Part shown: in pieces, positions 49,843 to 58,132 of the stretch | Layout of the letters: each line of letters opens with the position of its first letter | How positions within the stretch are numbered: the first letter of the stretch is position 1 | Origin: Methylobacterium sp. 17Sr1-1 | Lineage (GTDB): Bacteria > Pseudomonadota > Alphaproteobacteria > Rhizobiales > Beijerinckiaceae | Reading direction: 5' to 3' | NCBI RefSeq assembly: GCF_003173775.1 | Contig: NZ_CP029552.1 | Location: forward strand, 1,406,001-1,470,000 | Length of the DNA: 64,000 bases | Notes under the pieces: model-generated | Seen by the model: only the letters and a program-made list of their open reading frames with translations | Told to the model about the DNA's origin: nothing | The model's database searches: none | Program-made: the position numbers and the translations under genes

Positions 49843-50924
49843 CGGGCGACTCCCGTGAGGCGAGAGGGGGCCTGACGCACCGCCTGGCCGGCCTTGAGCA
49901 GGTGGGCGCCGAGCGCGACGATCCGGTCGCCCGGGTTGAGGCCCGACACGACCTGGGCGCTCTCCTCCGACAGGCGGGCGACGGAGACGGCTTGCGCGGT
50001 GACGGTCCCGGTATCGGCGTCGAACTTCCAGACCGCCGAGCCCCGCCCGCTGTCGAACAGGGCGCCGAGCGGCACGTCGACCGAAGCCCCGCGCCCCGTC
50101 TCCAGCGGCGTGAGCCGCAGCGTCACGGTCGCCCCAAGCGGCGCGGCCTCGCCGCCGCCGGACAGGATGTAGCGGGCGCGATAGGTGCGCGTCGCCGGAT
50201 CGGCCGTGGCGGAGAGTTCCCGGAGCCTGGCCGGGTAGGTCGCCTCGCCTGCGGCATAGAGGGTCGCCGACGCTGCTCCCTTCGCGAGGTGCCGGCTGCC
50301 CTCCGGCAGAAAGACCTCCGCCTCGCGGGCGCCGTCCCGGGCGAGCTTCACCACCGTCTGGCCGGCGGCGACCACCTGCCCCGGCTCGGTCGGCACCTCC
50401 ATCACGACGCCGTCGGCATCGGCCTGGAGTTCGGAATACCCGGCCTGGTTGGAGACCTGGCTCGCCTGGGCCTCCGCGTTCGCCAATTGGGCGACGGCCG
50501 CATCCGCCGCGGCCTTGTTCTGATCGTAGGTCTGCTTCGAGGTCCAGCCTTCGCCGACGAGCTTGCGGCTGCGCTCGTCGTCGGCCTTGGCCTTGATCAT
50601 CTGCGCCCGGGCCGCCTCGACGGAGGCGCGGGCGGCGTTGAGCGCGAGGGTGAAGTCGGTCCGGTCGAGGCGCATCAGCGGCTGCCCGAGGCGGACGTGA
50701 TCCCCCGGGTCGACGAGGCGCTCGGAGATCTTGCCGCCGACGCGAAAACCCAGGTTGCTCTCCGTCCGGGCGCGGACGACGCCGGTGTAGCGCGCGAAGC
50801 CGGCCGTCCCCGGGGCGACCGCGATGATCTGCACCAGCGGCGGCTCCGGGGAAACCGCGGTCTCGGCCGGCGAGCACGCGGCCAGGGCCAGCGGGGTCAG
50901 CAGCAGGAAGGCCTTGGCGTCCAT
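49839..50924 (-). CDS. RND efflux periplasmic adaptor (membrane fusion) lipoprotein
   Basis: The 361-residue protein begins with a lipoprotein signal (LLLTPLALAACS, Cys about residue 17). It has the barrel-sandwich halves LGFRVGGKISERLVDPGDHVRLGQPL and LQADADGVVMEVPTEPGQVV, a coiled-coil hairpin between them (about 95-165) and a beta-barrel. It links the RND pump to an outer-membrane channel. The remnant of a TetR gene lies divergently beyond its promoter, which would be the usual place for its repressor. Confidence 0.93.
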   Translation of the reverse strand: MDAKAFLLLTPLALAACSPAETAVSPEPPLVQIIAVAPGTAGFARYTGVVRARTESNLGFRVGGKISERLVDPGDHVRLGQPLMRLDRTDFTLALNAARASVEAARAQMIKAKADDERSRKLVGEGWTSKQTYDQNKAAADAAVAQLANAEAQASQVSNQAGYSELQADADGVVMEVPTEPGQVVAAGQTVVKLARDGAREAEVFLPEGSRHLAKGAASATLYAAGEATYPARLRELSATADPATRTYRARYILSGGGEAAPLGATVTLRLTPLETGRGASVDVPLGALFDSGRGSAVWKFDADTGTVTAQAVSVARLSEESAQVVSGLNPGDRIVALGAHLLKAGQAVRQAPSRLTGVAR

Positions 50925-51324
50925 CGCACCGCTCCTCGGCGGTCGTTCCCAACCACCTCTTTCATGACGTTCGACATTTATTTTGCGATGGAACGACCGT
51001 CAATGCCGCCGTTGCCCGATGGGATGGCCGCCGTGCCGGATCGCACATGGCTGCGAGGCCGAGCATGACGAACAACGGGCGAGCGGGCTGCCTCCGCGGC
51101 TGGCAGGGCTGTCCGGGGAAACGAGTGGCGCGGGTTCACCCCTCTGCGGGGGGAGGAATCCAAGCCTCTCCTGTGTCCCGGACAGCCCTGCGCGGCCGGG
51201 AGACCTTCTCAGGCAGAGCACCGGTGAGGGCGCACCGGTCACTGCGGGCAGGCGCTCCGACAGGCCTTCGGGACGAAGCGAGCGGCCCGATCGATGCGGG
51301 CTGCTCGTCACCGCGAACGCGGCC
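50925..51324. other. Promoter region of the efflux operon
   Basis: The 400 bases upstream of the adaptor gene contain an AT-rich segment CATTTATTTTGCGATGG (about 50976) that is a plausible promoter, and the word ACATTTATT also occurs near 44604 upstream of the thiolase. No gene is seen; frames here are shadows. It ends at the TetR fragment. Confidence 0.45.
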
Positions 51325-51655
51325 TCATGACCGGTCCGGGGGACGGCCCGACGCCACAGGCCCGTCGGCGGCCTCCAGGAGCGCGACGATCGCGCGCTTC
51401 GCGGACACGAAAGGCGAACTGTCGCCGTAGACCTGCGGCAGCAGCAGGGCTCCCTGGAACAGCAGGTTGATCTCCTCGCCCAGTTCGACCGGCTTCTCGA
51501 ACCCGGCCCGCTCGCAGAGCTCGACGAAGCGTCGCTCCACGTAAAGCGCGGCCCGCTTACCCTGCGCGGCCAAGCCGGCGTGCTTGCCGGTGAATTCCTG
51601 GGCCGCCTCGTCACGGGCCCGGACAGCCCCCGCGACGCCCCGAAGCCGAGCGGCC
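51325..51655 (-). pseudogene. TetR-family regulator remnant (C-terminal domain only)
   Basis: The open frame has, over its last 85 residues, the look of a TetR C-terminal domain: KRAALYVERRFVELCERAGF, then VELGEEINLLFQGALLLPQ, and a final AKRAIVALLEAA. The N-terminal HTH is missing; the codons upstream of about 51600 have no family resemblance and run into a fragment of another gene. It sits next to the RND adaptor gene, where the pump's repressor is normally encoded, so its loss may leave the pump derepressed. Confidence 0.6.
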
Positions 51656-51724
51656 TCGGCGCGCGACCCGGATGATGTGGGCGATGTCCTCAAGCGCCGG
51701 TGAGCCGAGACGCGCATCTTGCAT
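51656..51724 (-). pseudogene. Possible N-terminal fragment of a DUF2721 protein
   Basis: An ATG at 51724 starts a frame reading MQDARLGSPALEDIAHIIRVA, which resembles the opening of DUF2721 membrane proteins (DIAHVIQLA pattern). After about 23 residues the match stops abruptly at the TetR remnant in a different frame. The junction suggests a deletion joining two genes. The match is short. Confidence 0.35.
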
Positions 51725-51871
51725 GCCGCCCAGCTGGCGCGGTCAAGCCTCGCGCCAAGGTGGATGCGTCAGCCCCGCGACCATCGCGGACTCAGCCAAA
51801 CTCGCTCCCGAGGCGTTTACCCCTCAAGCCGCTCCGTGCGGCCCTGTTCGTGTGAGAGGGTGAACAAGAGC

Positions 51872-52249
51872 ATGAGGAACATCGCACTGGCGGCGTTGGC
51901 CGCCGCGCTCGGAACCGGTGGACTCCTCGGCAGCACCGCTGCCCAGGCAGGTGGTTACGGCTACGATGCCTACGACGCGCCCGAGACCGTGGTGACCCGC
52001 CGCACGGTCGTGGAGCGCCGGGTCGTGGCCCCGCCGCGCGAGATCGTTCGTGAGGTGGTGGTCGAGCGTCCGGTGGTCCGCCCCCGTCGCGTGATCCGGG
52101 AAGTCGTCGAGGAACGGCCCGTCGTGTACCGGCCTCGTCCCGTGGTCCGTGAGGTCATCGTGGAGCGCGACGGCTTCCATGGCCCGCGCCGCTTCGGCCC
52201 GCGGCCGGTCGGCTACGGCTACGGACCGGCCTTCGACCCGTACGACTAG
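51872..52249 (+). CDS. Secreted Val/Arg/Glu-rich repetitive protein
   Basis: The 125-residue protein has a signal peptide of about 26 residues (MRNIALAALAAALGTGGLLG, cleavage after AQA). The rest is built from repeats of the type REVVVERPVV / RPRRVIREVVEERPVV (residues 40-98) and ends in a Gly/Tyr/Phe-rich tail (GPRRFGPRPVGYGYG). It has no Cys. Similar small periplasmic VVRE-repeat proteins are common in Methylobacterium with unknown function, perhaps envelope or matrix related. A GAGAGGG site precedes the ATG. Confidence 0.8.
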   Translation: MRNIALAALAAALGTGGLLGSTAAQAGGYGYDAYDAPETVVTRRTVVERRVVAPPREIVREVVVERPVVRPRRVIREVVEERPVVYRPRPVVREVIVERDGFHGPRRFGPRPVGYGYGPAFDPYD

Positions 52250-52455
52250 CACGTGCTGTGCGCCGGTCCTCGATCAGGGCCGGCGCCTCACGCCCGTGGC
52301 GGGATTGCGCCGCAACCGCATCGGACACCTGGATGGTCCTGGCCAAGCGGTCGCGGTACATTCTCGGCGGCCGTCCGGACCCACGACCCTGGCCCTTGCG
52401 CTTGGGCAGACCTCACACCGCAGCCGGAACCTAGCCGGCTATTGCTCCGTTCCGG

Positions 52456-53415
52456 ATGGCCGTCGGTTCGGCACCGGTGTCGCGCATGTCCCTGTCAAAG
52501 AAGGTGAAGGTCGGTCTCGACGAGACCCGCATCCTCATCCTCGGCTCTCAGATCCTGCTGGGTTTCCAGTTCCAGGGCGTCTTCCGCCCGGCCTTCGAGC
52601 ACCTGCCGTTCCGTGACCGCGTGGTCTGGGTTGCAGCGCTGGCCTTCGTCTCCCTGACCATCGCACTCCTCATCACCCCATCGGTCCAACACCGCATGGT
52701 CGAGGGCGGGCGGGACACGAAGCGCCTGCTCGGCGTGATCGGGCGCCATGCCGGGCTCGCGCTCGCGCCCTTCGCGCTGGCGCTCGGGGCCGACCTGTAC
52801 CTCGCCGTCGAACCGGTTCTGGGGCTCGGCACCGGCATTGCCGCCGGCCTCTTCTTCAGCGGCCTCGCGCTCCTGTTCTGGTACGGCCTGGAGGCGCTGA
52901 AGGCACGAACCGTCGGAGAACGGGAGCGCACCATGACCAGTCGGGAGCCCGAGCACGAGCACACCTCGCTGGAGACCAAGATCGAGCAGATGCTGACCGA
53001 GGCGCGCGTGGTGCTACCCGGCGCCCAGGCTCTCCTCGGCTTCCAACTCGTCATCACCTTCTCGGAGTCGTTCGAGAAGCTGCCGCTCACTGCGAAGGTT
53101 GTGCACCTTGCCGCGTTGGGTCTGCTGGCCTTGACGGTGATCTGGCTGATGGCCCCGGCGGCCTTCCACCGCATCGTCTACGCGGGCGAGGACACGCAGG
53201 AGTTCCATGCCCTGGGCACCCGCTTCCTGCTCGCCGCAAGCGTGACGCTCGCGCTCGGCATCTCGGCCGACATCGGCGTCGTGGTCGCGAAGGTCGTCTC
53301 GTCGGACATGGCCGGGCTGACCGCGGCTCTCGCCTCCCTCGCGCTGCTGGTCTGGCTCTGGCACGTGCACCCGCTCGTCCTGAGGGCGCGCAGGGATGCT
53401 GCGCCCATACCCTGA
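52456..53415 (+). CDS. Membrane protein with two DUF6328-like domains
   Basis: The protein of up to 319 residues contains two copies of a domain with about four membrane helices. Copy one (about 15-155: KVKVGLDETRILILGSQILLGFQFQ) and copy two (about 170-310: IEQMLTEARVVLPGAQALLGFQLVI) share the TEARxxLPGAQxLLGFQ opening and the following LPFxxxVVxxAALxxLxLTI segment. It looks like an internal duplication or fusion of a normally single-domain integral membrane protein. The function is unknown. A second possible ATG is at 52486. Confidence 0.8.
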   Translation: MAVGSAPVSRMSLSKKVKVGLDETRILILGSQILLGFQFQGVFRPAFEHLPFRDRVVWVAALAFVSLTIALLITPSVQHRMVEGGRDTKRLLGVIGRHAGLALAPFALALGADLYLAVEPVLGLGTGIAAGLFFSGLALLFWYGLEALKARTVGERERTMTSREPEHEHTSLETKIEQMLTEARVVLPGAQALLGFQLVITFSESFEKLPLTAKVVHLAALGLLALTVIWLMAPAAFHRIVYAGEDTQEFHALGTRFLLAASVTLALGISADIGVVVAKVVSSDMAGLTAALASLALLVWLWHVHPLVLRARRDAAPIP

Positions 53416-53827
53416 CGGGTACCTGTCGGGTGGCCCGCATACCGGCATGGAGGCGGCAGTGCCGCAGGTACCTGACCTCATGGCGGCAGGTGGATTTGAC
53501 CACGCTCGATCGGAGCCGGATCGACACCTGCTCGCTACCTTGCGTGCCCCGCATGGCGCCGCCCCGACTTCCACCAAACACCTCCGCTGTCCGTCGGAAG
53601 GGGTGCCGGCCTGTCCGAATGCAAGTCCCCCCCTGGCCCTCCGCCGGCCGGGAGCGTTCATGCGACCCAGGTCGTGGTCACACCGCCGAGGGGCTGGTAG
53701 TCCTCGCCGCTCTCGTCGAAGGCGTCCGCTTCCGTCCAGACCACGATTGCTGGCTCGGTTCCCGCCGTGCGCCGGCAGCCTTGCGTTCCATGCTGCACCT
53801 TTGCGCTTCCTGCACGTTGACAACCGC
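53416..53827. other. Intergenic region before the HWE kinase
   Basis: The 412 bases contain no recognisable gene; the frame of the kinase is open upstream to 53396 but the residues before 53828 are Arg/Ser/Pro-rich and unlike the GAF domain that follows. No palindrome of note was found. Confidence 0.5.
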
Positions 53828-56800
53828 ATGACCGTCGAAACCGATCCGAGCGCCGCGGTATCAGACGCCAAGCGCCTGACAGCCCTGGCCGCGCAGGCCA
53901 TCCTGGATACCCCGCCCGAGAAGGGCTTCGACGACATCGTGCTGCTCGCCCGCAACGTTTGCGGCACGCCGGTGGCGCTCGTCAGCTTCGTCGCCGCGGA
54001 CCGGCAGTGGTTCAAGGCGCGTGCCGGCTTCCCCGCCTGCGAGACCGACCTCAGCCGCTCGGTCTGCGCCCACGTCCTGACGGAGCCGGACCTGCTCGTC
54101 ATCCCGGACCTCGCGGTGGACCCTCGCACCAGGGCCAACCCGCTCGTCACCGGCGAGCCCCACATCCGCTTCTACGCCGGCGCTCCGCTGCGAACGCCCG
54201 AAGGCGAGGCGCTGGGCAGCCTGTGCGTCATCGGCCACCAGCCACGGCCGGACGGCCTCACCGACGTCCAGGCCGAGTCCCTTCGGGCGCTCGCCGACCA
54301 AGTCATGTCACAGATGACCCTGCGCCGCTCGCTCCGCGAGCAGCGCCGGATGCTCGACGAGCGCGAGGCCGTGATCCAGGCGCAGCTCGCGGTGGCTGCT
54401 TCGCGCGGCGACGTCGACACGGTCCTCGACGCCCTGGTGTCGGGCGCGATGCAGGCCATTCCCCAGGCCGACGGCGGCGTCATCGAGCTGCGCGAAGGCA
54501 ACGAACTCGTCTTCCACGCTCCCCGGGGGACGCTCGCGGGACACGCCGGACTGCGGGTGCCGCTTCACGACAGCTCGGGGGGACGCTGCCTCCTCGCCAT
54601 CGAGCCTCTCCGGACGGCGGACGTCCTCGCCGACGCACGCATCGACCAGGGGCTCGCAGCGCGGTTACGGCGGCGCTCCTGCCTCGTCGTCCCGGTGATG
54701 CGCTGGGGCGAGCCGGCCGGCGTGCTCCTGCTCCAGTCGAGCCGGCCGGACGCCTTCTCGGAAGCCGACCTCCGGCTCGCCCAGGTCTTCGCCGGCACCG
54801 TCTCGGCGGGGCTTGCCGAGGCCGGCGAGGCACGGGCGATGCGCGAGGCGCGGGAGAGCGAGCGTCGTCGCCAGGCGGTATTCGACAGCGCGCGCGATTA
54901 CGCCATCGTGGTGATGGACCTCGACGGCAACGTCACGGACTGGAACGAGGGCGCCACCAAGATCCTCGGTTGGACGCCCGAGGAGATGTGCGGCAAGCCG
55001 GCCGACCTGTTCTTCACGCCCGAGGACCGAGAGGAGGGCATCCCGCGACAGGAGATGCACAGCGCACTCACCGAAGGGCGCGGTCTCGACGAGCGCTGGC
55101 ACGTCCGCATGGACGGCACCCGCTTCTGGGCCTCGGGCGAGATGATGGCCCTGCGCGACGGGACGGATGCGGTCATCGGCTTCGTCAAGATCCTGCGCGA
55201 CCGCACGGAGCAGCGCGAAGCAGGGGTGGCGCTGGAGCGGAGCGAGCAGCGCTTCCGCTCGCTCGTCGAGGTCAGCTCCCAGGTGGTCTGGTTCGGCGAT
55301 GCCGCCGGCAACGTCACCTACTGCAGTCCCTACTGGTACGCCTATACCGGCCTGCCGCCCGGCGAGACCGGCGAGGCGAGCTGGATGGGCGTGATCCATC
55401 CCGACCATCGCGCACGGGTCAGGGAAGCCTGGCTCGCCGCGGCGGAGACCGAGGGCGCCTACGAGGTCGAGTTCCCGCTGCGGCGCGCCGACGGGGAATA
55501 CCGGTGGTTCCTCTCGCGCGGGCAGCCCGTCCGGGACGAGACGGGCTCCCTTCTCAGCTGGATCGGCATCACGCTCGACATCCACGAGCGCAAGGTCGCC
55601 GAAGGACGCTTCGAGGCTCTCACCGAACTTGCGCCGGCCATCGTCTGGTTCGGCAACCCGGACGGCAGCCTCAGCTACCTGAACAACCGTTGGTACGCTT
55701 ACACCGGCCAGACACCCGAGCAGGCCCTGCCGCTCGGCTGGGCCGAGGTGATCCACCCGGATGACTTGCCCGGCTTGCTGGCGGCCTGGGAGGACGCACG
55801 CGAGCAAGGCGTCCTCTACGACACCGAGGCCCGCCTGCGCCGCCACGACGGGGAATACCGCTGGTTCCTGATACGGGCCGAGCCCCTGCGCGACGAGAGC
55901 GGCCGGACCTTCGGTTGGCTCGGGAGCGACAGCGACATCCACGACCGCAAGGCTGCGGAGCAGGCCCTGCACAGGGCACGCGAGCAGTTGCGCCTCGCCG
56001 TGGAGGCGGCCGACATCGGCATCTTCGACTACGACCTGATCACGGGCGACCTGGGATGGGACGCGCGGGTCCGCGCCCTCTTCGGGCTGCCGCCGGACGC
56101 GCCCGTGACCTACGACACCTTCCTGGCCGGCCTGCATCCGGACGACCGGACCTGGGTCGACGAGGCGGTCAAGGCCGCGCTCGATCCCTCGGGTGACGGC
56201 TCCTATGACATCGCCTACCGCACCGTCGGCCTGCGGGACGGGGCGGAGCGTTGGGTCGCGGCCAAGGGACGGACGCTCGTCGAGCAAGGCCGGCCCGTGC
56301 GCTTCCTCGGCACGGTCCGCGACATCACGGACACCCGCCGCGCCGAGCAGGAGGTCCGCGAGACGGAGGAGCGCTACAGGCTGGCGGCGCGGGCCACGAA
56401 CGACGCGATCTGGGACTGGAACCTGGCGAACGACCACATCCGCTGGAACGAAGCGGTGCAGACCCTGTTCGGCTACGCCGAGGACGAGGTCGGCGCGAGC
56501 GGCGCCTGGTGGAAGTCGCACATCCACCCCGAGGACCGCGAGCGGGTGAAGTCCGGCATCCACGCGGTCATTGAAGGAACCGACACGAGCTGGGCGGACG
56601 AGTACCGCTTCCTGCGGGCGGACGGCACCTACGCCCACATCTTCGACCGGGGCTACGTGCTCCGGGACGCGCAGGGCAAGGGCGTGCGGATGATCGGCGC
56701 CATGCTCGACATCACCGAGCGCAAGCGGGCGGAAGAGCACCAGCGGCTGCTCACGGGCGAGTTGCAGCACCGCGTCAAGAACACCCTGGCCCTTGTCCAG

Positions 56801-57361
56801 GCGATTGCCAGCCAGACCTTTCGTAACGCCACCGACATCGACGCCACGCGAGAGGCCTTCGCCGCGCGCCTGATCTCGCTGGGTCGGGCGCACGACATCC
56901 TGACCCGGTCGAGCTGGACCGAAGCGCCCATTGCCGAGGTCGTGGAGGGAGCCCTGGCGGTCCACCGGGACGCGGCGGGCACGCGCATCCGTACCGGCGG
57001 CCCGAACGTCTCGCTGGGCGCCAAGCCCGCGCTCTCGCTGGCGCTGGCGCTGCACGAGCTTGCGACCAACGCGGCCAAGTACGGTGCCCTCTCGAACGGG
57101 GACGGCATCGTGGACCTGCGCTGGCACGTCGTTCACGAGGGCGATGCGCCCCGCTTCTGCCTGACTTGGTCCGAGCATGGCGGACCGCCGATCCTGGCCC
57201 GACCAGCGCGTCGCGGCTTCGGCTCGCGCCTGATCGAGCGCAGCTTCGCCGCCGAGGTCGGGGGCGAGGTCAAGATGACCTACGCGCCGACCGGTCTCGT
57301 GTGCCGCCTGGAGGCACCCCTGTCCTCCATGCAGGAGCAGCGCGATGCGGCCGCCGCCTAG
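53828..57361 (+). CDS. GAF/PAS multi-sensor HWE-family histidine kinase
   Basis: The 1177-residue cytoplasmic kinase has two GAF domains (about 15-165 and 185-330), five PAS/PAC modules (about 340-960; repeated ITERK, DIHDRK and DITDTRR-type ends) and a C-terminal HWE kinase core with phosphoacceptor His (about 981) in LQHRVKNTLALVQ, LHELATNAAKYGALS and the diagnostic WSE in LTWSEHGG. HWE kinases usually phosphorylate stand-alone receivers, for instance PhyR in the general stress response. No receiver is fused. The first GAF begins at TALAAQAILDTPPEKGFDDIV. Confidence 0.92.
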   Translation: MTVETDPSAAVSDAKRLTALAAQAILDTPPEKGFDDIVLLARNVCGTPVALVSFVAADRQWFKARAGFPACETDLSRSVCAHVLTEPDLLVIPDLAVDPRTRANPLVTGEPHIRFYAGAPLRTPEGEALGSLCVIGHQPRPDGLTDVQAESLRALADQVMSQMTLRRSLREQRRMLDEREAVIQAQLAVAASRGDVDTVLDALVSGAMQAIPQADGGVIELREGNELVFHAPRGTLAGHAGLRVPLHDSSGGRCLLAIEPLRTADVLADARIDQGLAARLRRRSCLVVPVMRWGEPAGVLLLQSSRPDAFSEADLRLAQVFAGTVSAGLAEAGEARAMREARESERRRQAVFDSARDYAIVVMDLDGNVTDWNEGATKILGWTPEEMCGKPADLFFTPEDREEGIPRQEMHSALTEGRGLDERWHVRMDGTRFWASGEMMALRDGTDAVIGFVKILRDRTEQREAGVALERSEQRFRSLVEVSSQVVWFGDAAGNVTYCSPYWYAYTGLPPGETGEASWMGVIHPDHRARVREAWLAAAETEGAYEVEFPLRRADGEYRWFLSRGQPVRDETGSLLSWIGITLDIHERKVAEGRFEALTELAPAIVWFGNPDGSLSYLNNRWYAYTGQTPEQALPLGWAEVIHPDDLPGLLAAWEDAREQGVLYDTEARLRRHDGEYRWFLIRAEPLRDESGRTFGWLGSDSDIHDRKAAEQALHRAREQLRLAVEAADIGIFDYDLITGDLGWDARVRALFGLPPDAPVTYDTFLAGLHPDDRTWVDEAVKAALDPSGDGSYDIAYRTVGLRDGAERWVAAKGRTLVEQGRPVRFLGTVRDITDTRRAEQEVRETEERYRLAARATNDAIWDWNLANDHIRWNEAVQTLFGYAEDEVGASGAWWKSHIHPEDRERVKSGIHAVIEGTDTSWADEYRFLRADGTYAHIFDRGYVLRDAQGKGVRMIGAMLDITERKRAEEHQRLLTGELQHRVKNTLALVQAIASQTFRNATDIDATREAFAARLISLGRAHDILTRSSWTEAPIAEVVEGALAVHRDAAGTRIRTGGPNVSLGAKPALSLALALHELATNAAKYGALSNGDGIVDLRWHVVHEGDAPRFCLTWSEHGGPPILARPARRGFGSRLIERSFAAEVGGEVKMTYAPTGLVCRLEAPLSSMQEQRDAAAA

Positions 57362-57690
57362 CCCGGCTCCTGCCCGGCCCGGACGCCGCATGCCCGGGCC
57401 ACGTCCACCGAGCCGCCCGGTCTAAGACGAACCCTTTTCGTGCCGCCGGGGGCAGGGCGGCCCCGGCGCACGGCCCGCCCTCCCCCGTCGTCCTGGACCG
57501 TTCCGTATACTCCCCCAGCGCGTCGTCGAGATCGGTCCTTCGAACGTGAGGATTCCCCTTGTTTGCCCCTCGGGCTCACCAGCGCCGGCCCGGCGCAACC
57601 CTCCCCCCGCTGTCGAGCCGAGTCGGCTCGACAGCCACCGCTGCCCTTGGTCGCGTGGCTTCCGACGCAGCCACACGCAAGAACGCCTGC
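57362..57690. other. Intergenic region after the HWE kinase
   Basis: About 330 bases with no recognised gene. Open frames of 80-150 residues here have Pro/Arg-rich composition and no family resemblance. The rhodanese remnant begins at the right edge. Confidence 0.45.
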
Positions 57691-57969
57691 GGCTGGCACC
57701 GCCCCGGGGCCCGACGGGTGGGCCACACCGACCTGCTGACCGCCGGAGGCCACTTGAGGCAGCCGCAGGAGTTGCGCGCCATGCTGGAGGGCGCCGAGCT
57801 CAGCCCGGGAGAGCGGATCGTCACCCATTGCGAACGGAGGCGGTCGCGCGGCACTGGGGCGCTTGCCGCGGTGCAGGCGGGGTTCACCCGGGTGGACACC
57901 TCTTATCTCAGCGTCTCCGACCGGGCGAAGGACGAGAGCTGCCCCATCGCGCGGGACGACGAGAGCTGA
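57691..57969 (+). pseudogene. Rhodanese-domain remnant with a locally frameshifted active-site loop
   Basis: The frame reads WHRPGARRVGHTDLL, RQPQELRAMLEGAELSPGER, IVTHC, then ALAAVQAGFTRVDTSYLSVSDRAKDESCPI, which is the second half of a rhodanese (sulfurtransferase) domain. Between THC and ALAAVQ the residues are ERRRSRGTG instead of a CxxGxR-type loop. Reading the same bases in the +2 frame gives NGGGRAAL, a normal loop, so an inserted base after TGC and a compensating deletion near 57860 are indicated. The N-terminal half of the domain is missing. Confidence 0.65.
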
Positions 57970-58132
57970 GGGCCTGCCGGAACGTCCAGGGACTGCTCAA
58001 CCCGACTGATGCGCAAGTCCGACACCGTGCGAAGGCGATACTGTCAGCAGGTATGGGAGCCCGGGCGTTGCAGTCCTCAGCCGGCCCGCCCAGGCTGCGG
58101 ACCCTCCTGCGAAGGCAAGCGTTACTGACTTC

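Noticed and set aside
57559..57690. N-terminal extension of the rhodanese frame as real coding sequence
   Set aside because: The 44 residues before WHRPGAR are of mixed low-complexity composition and replace the expected first half of the domain.
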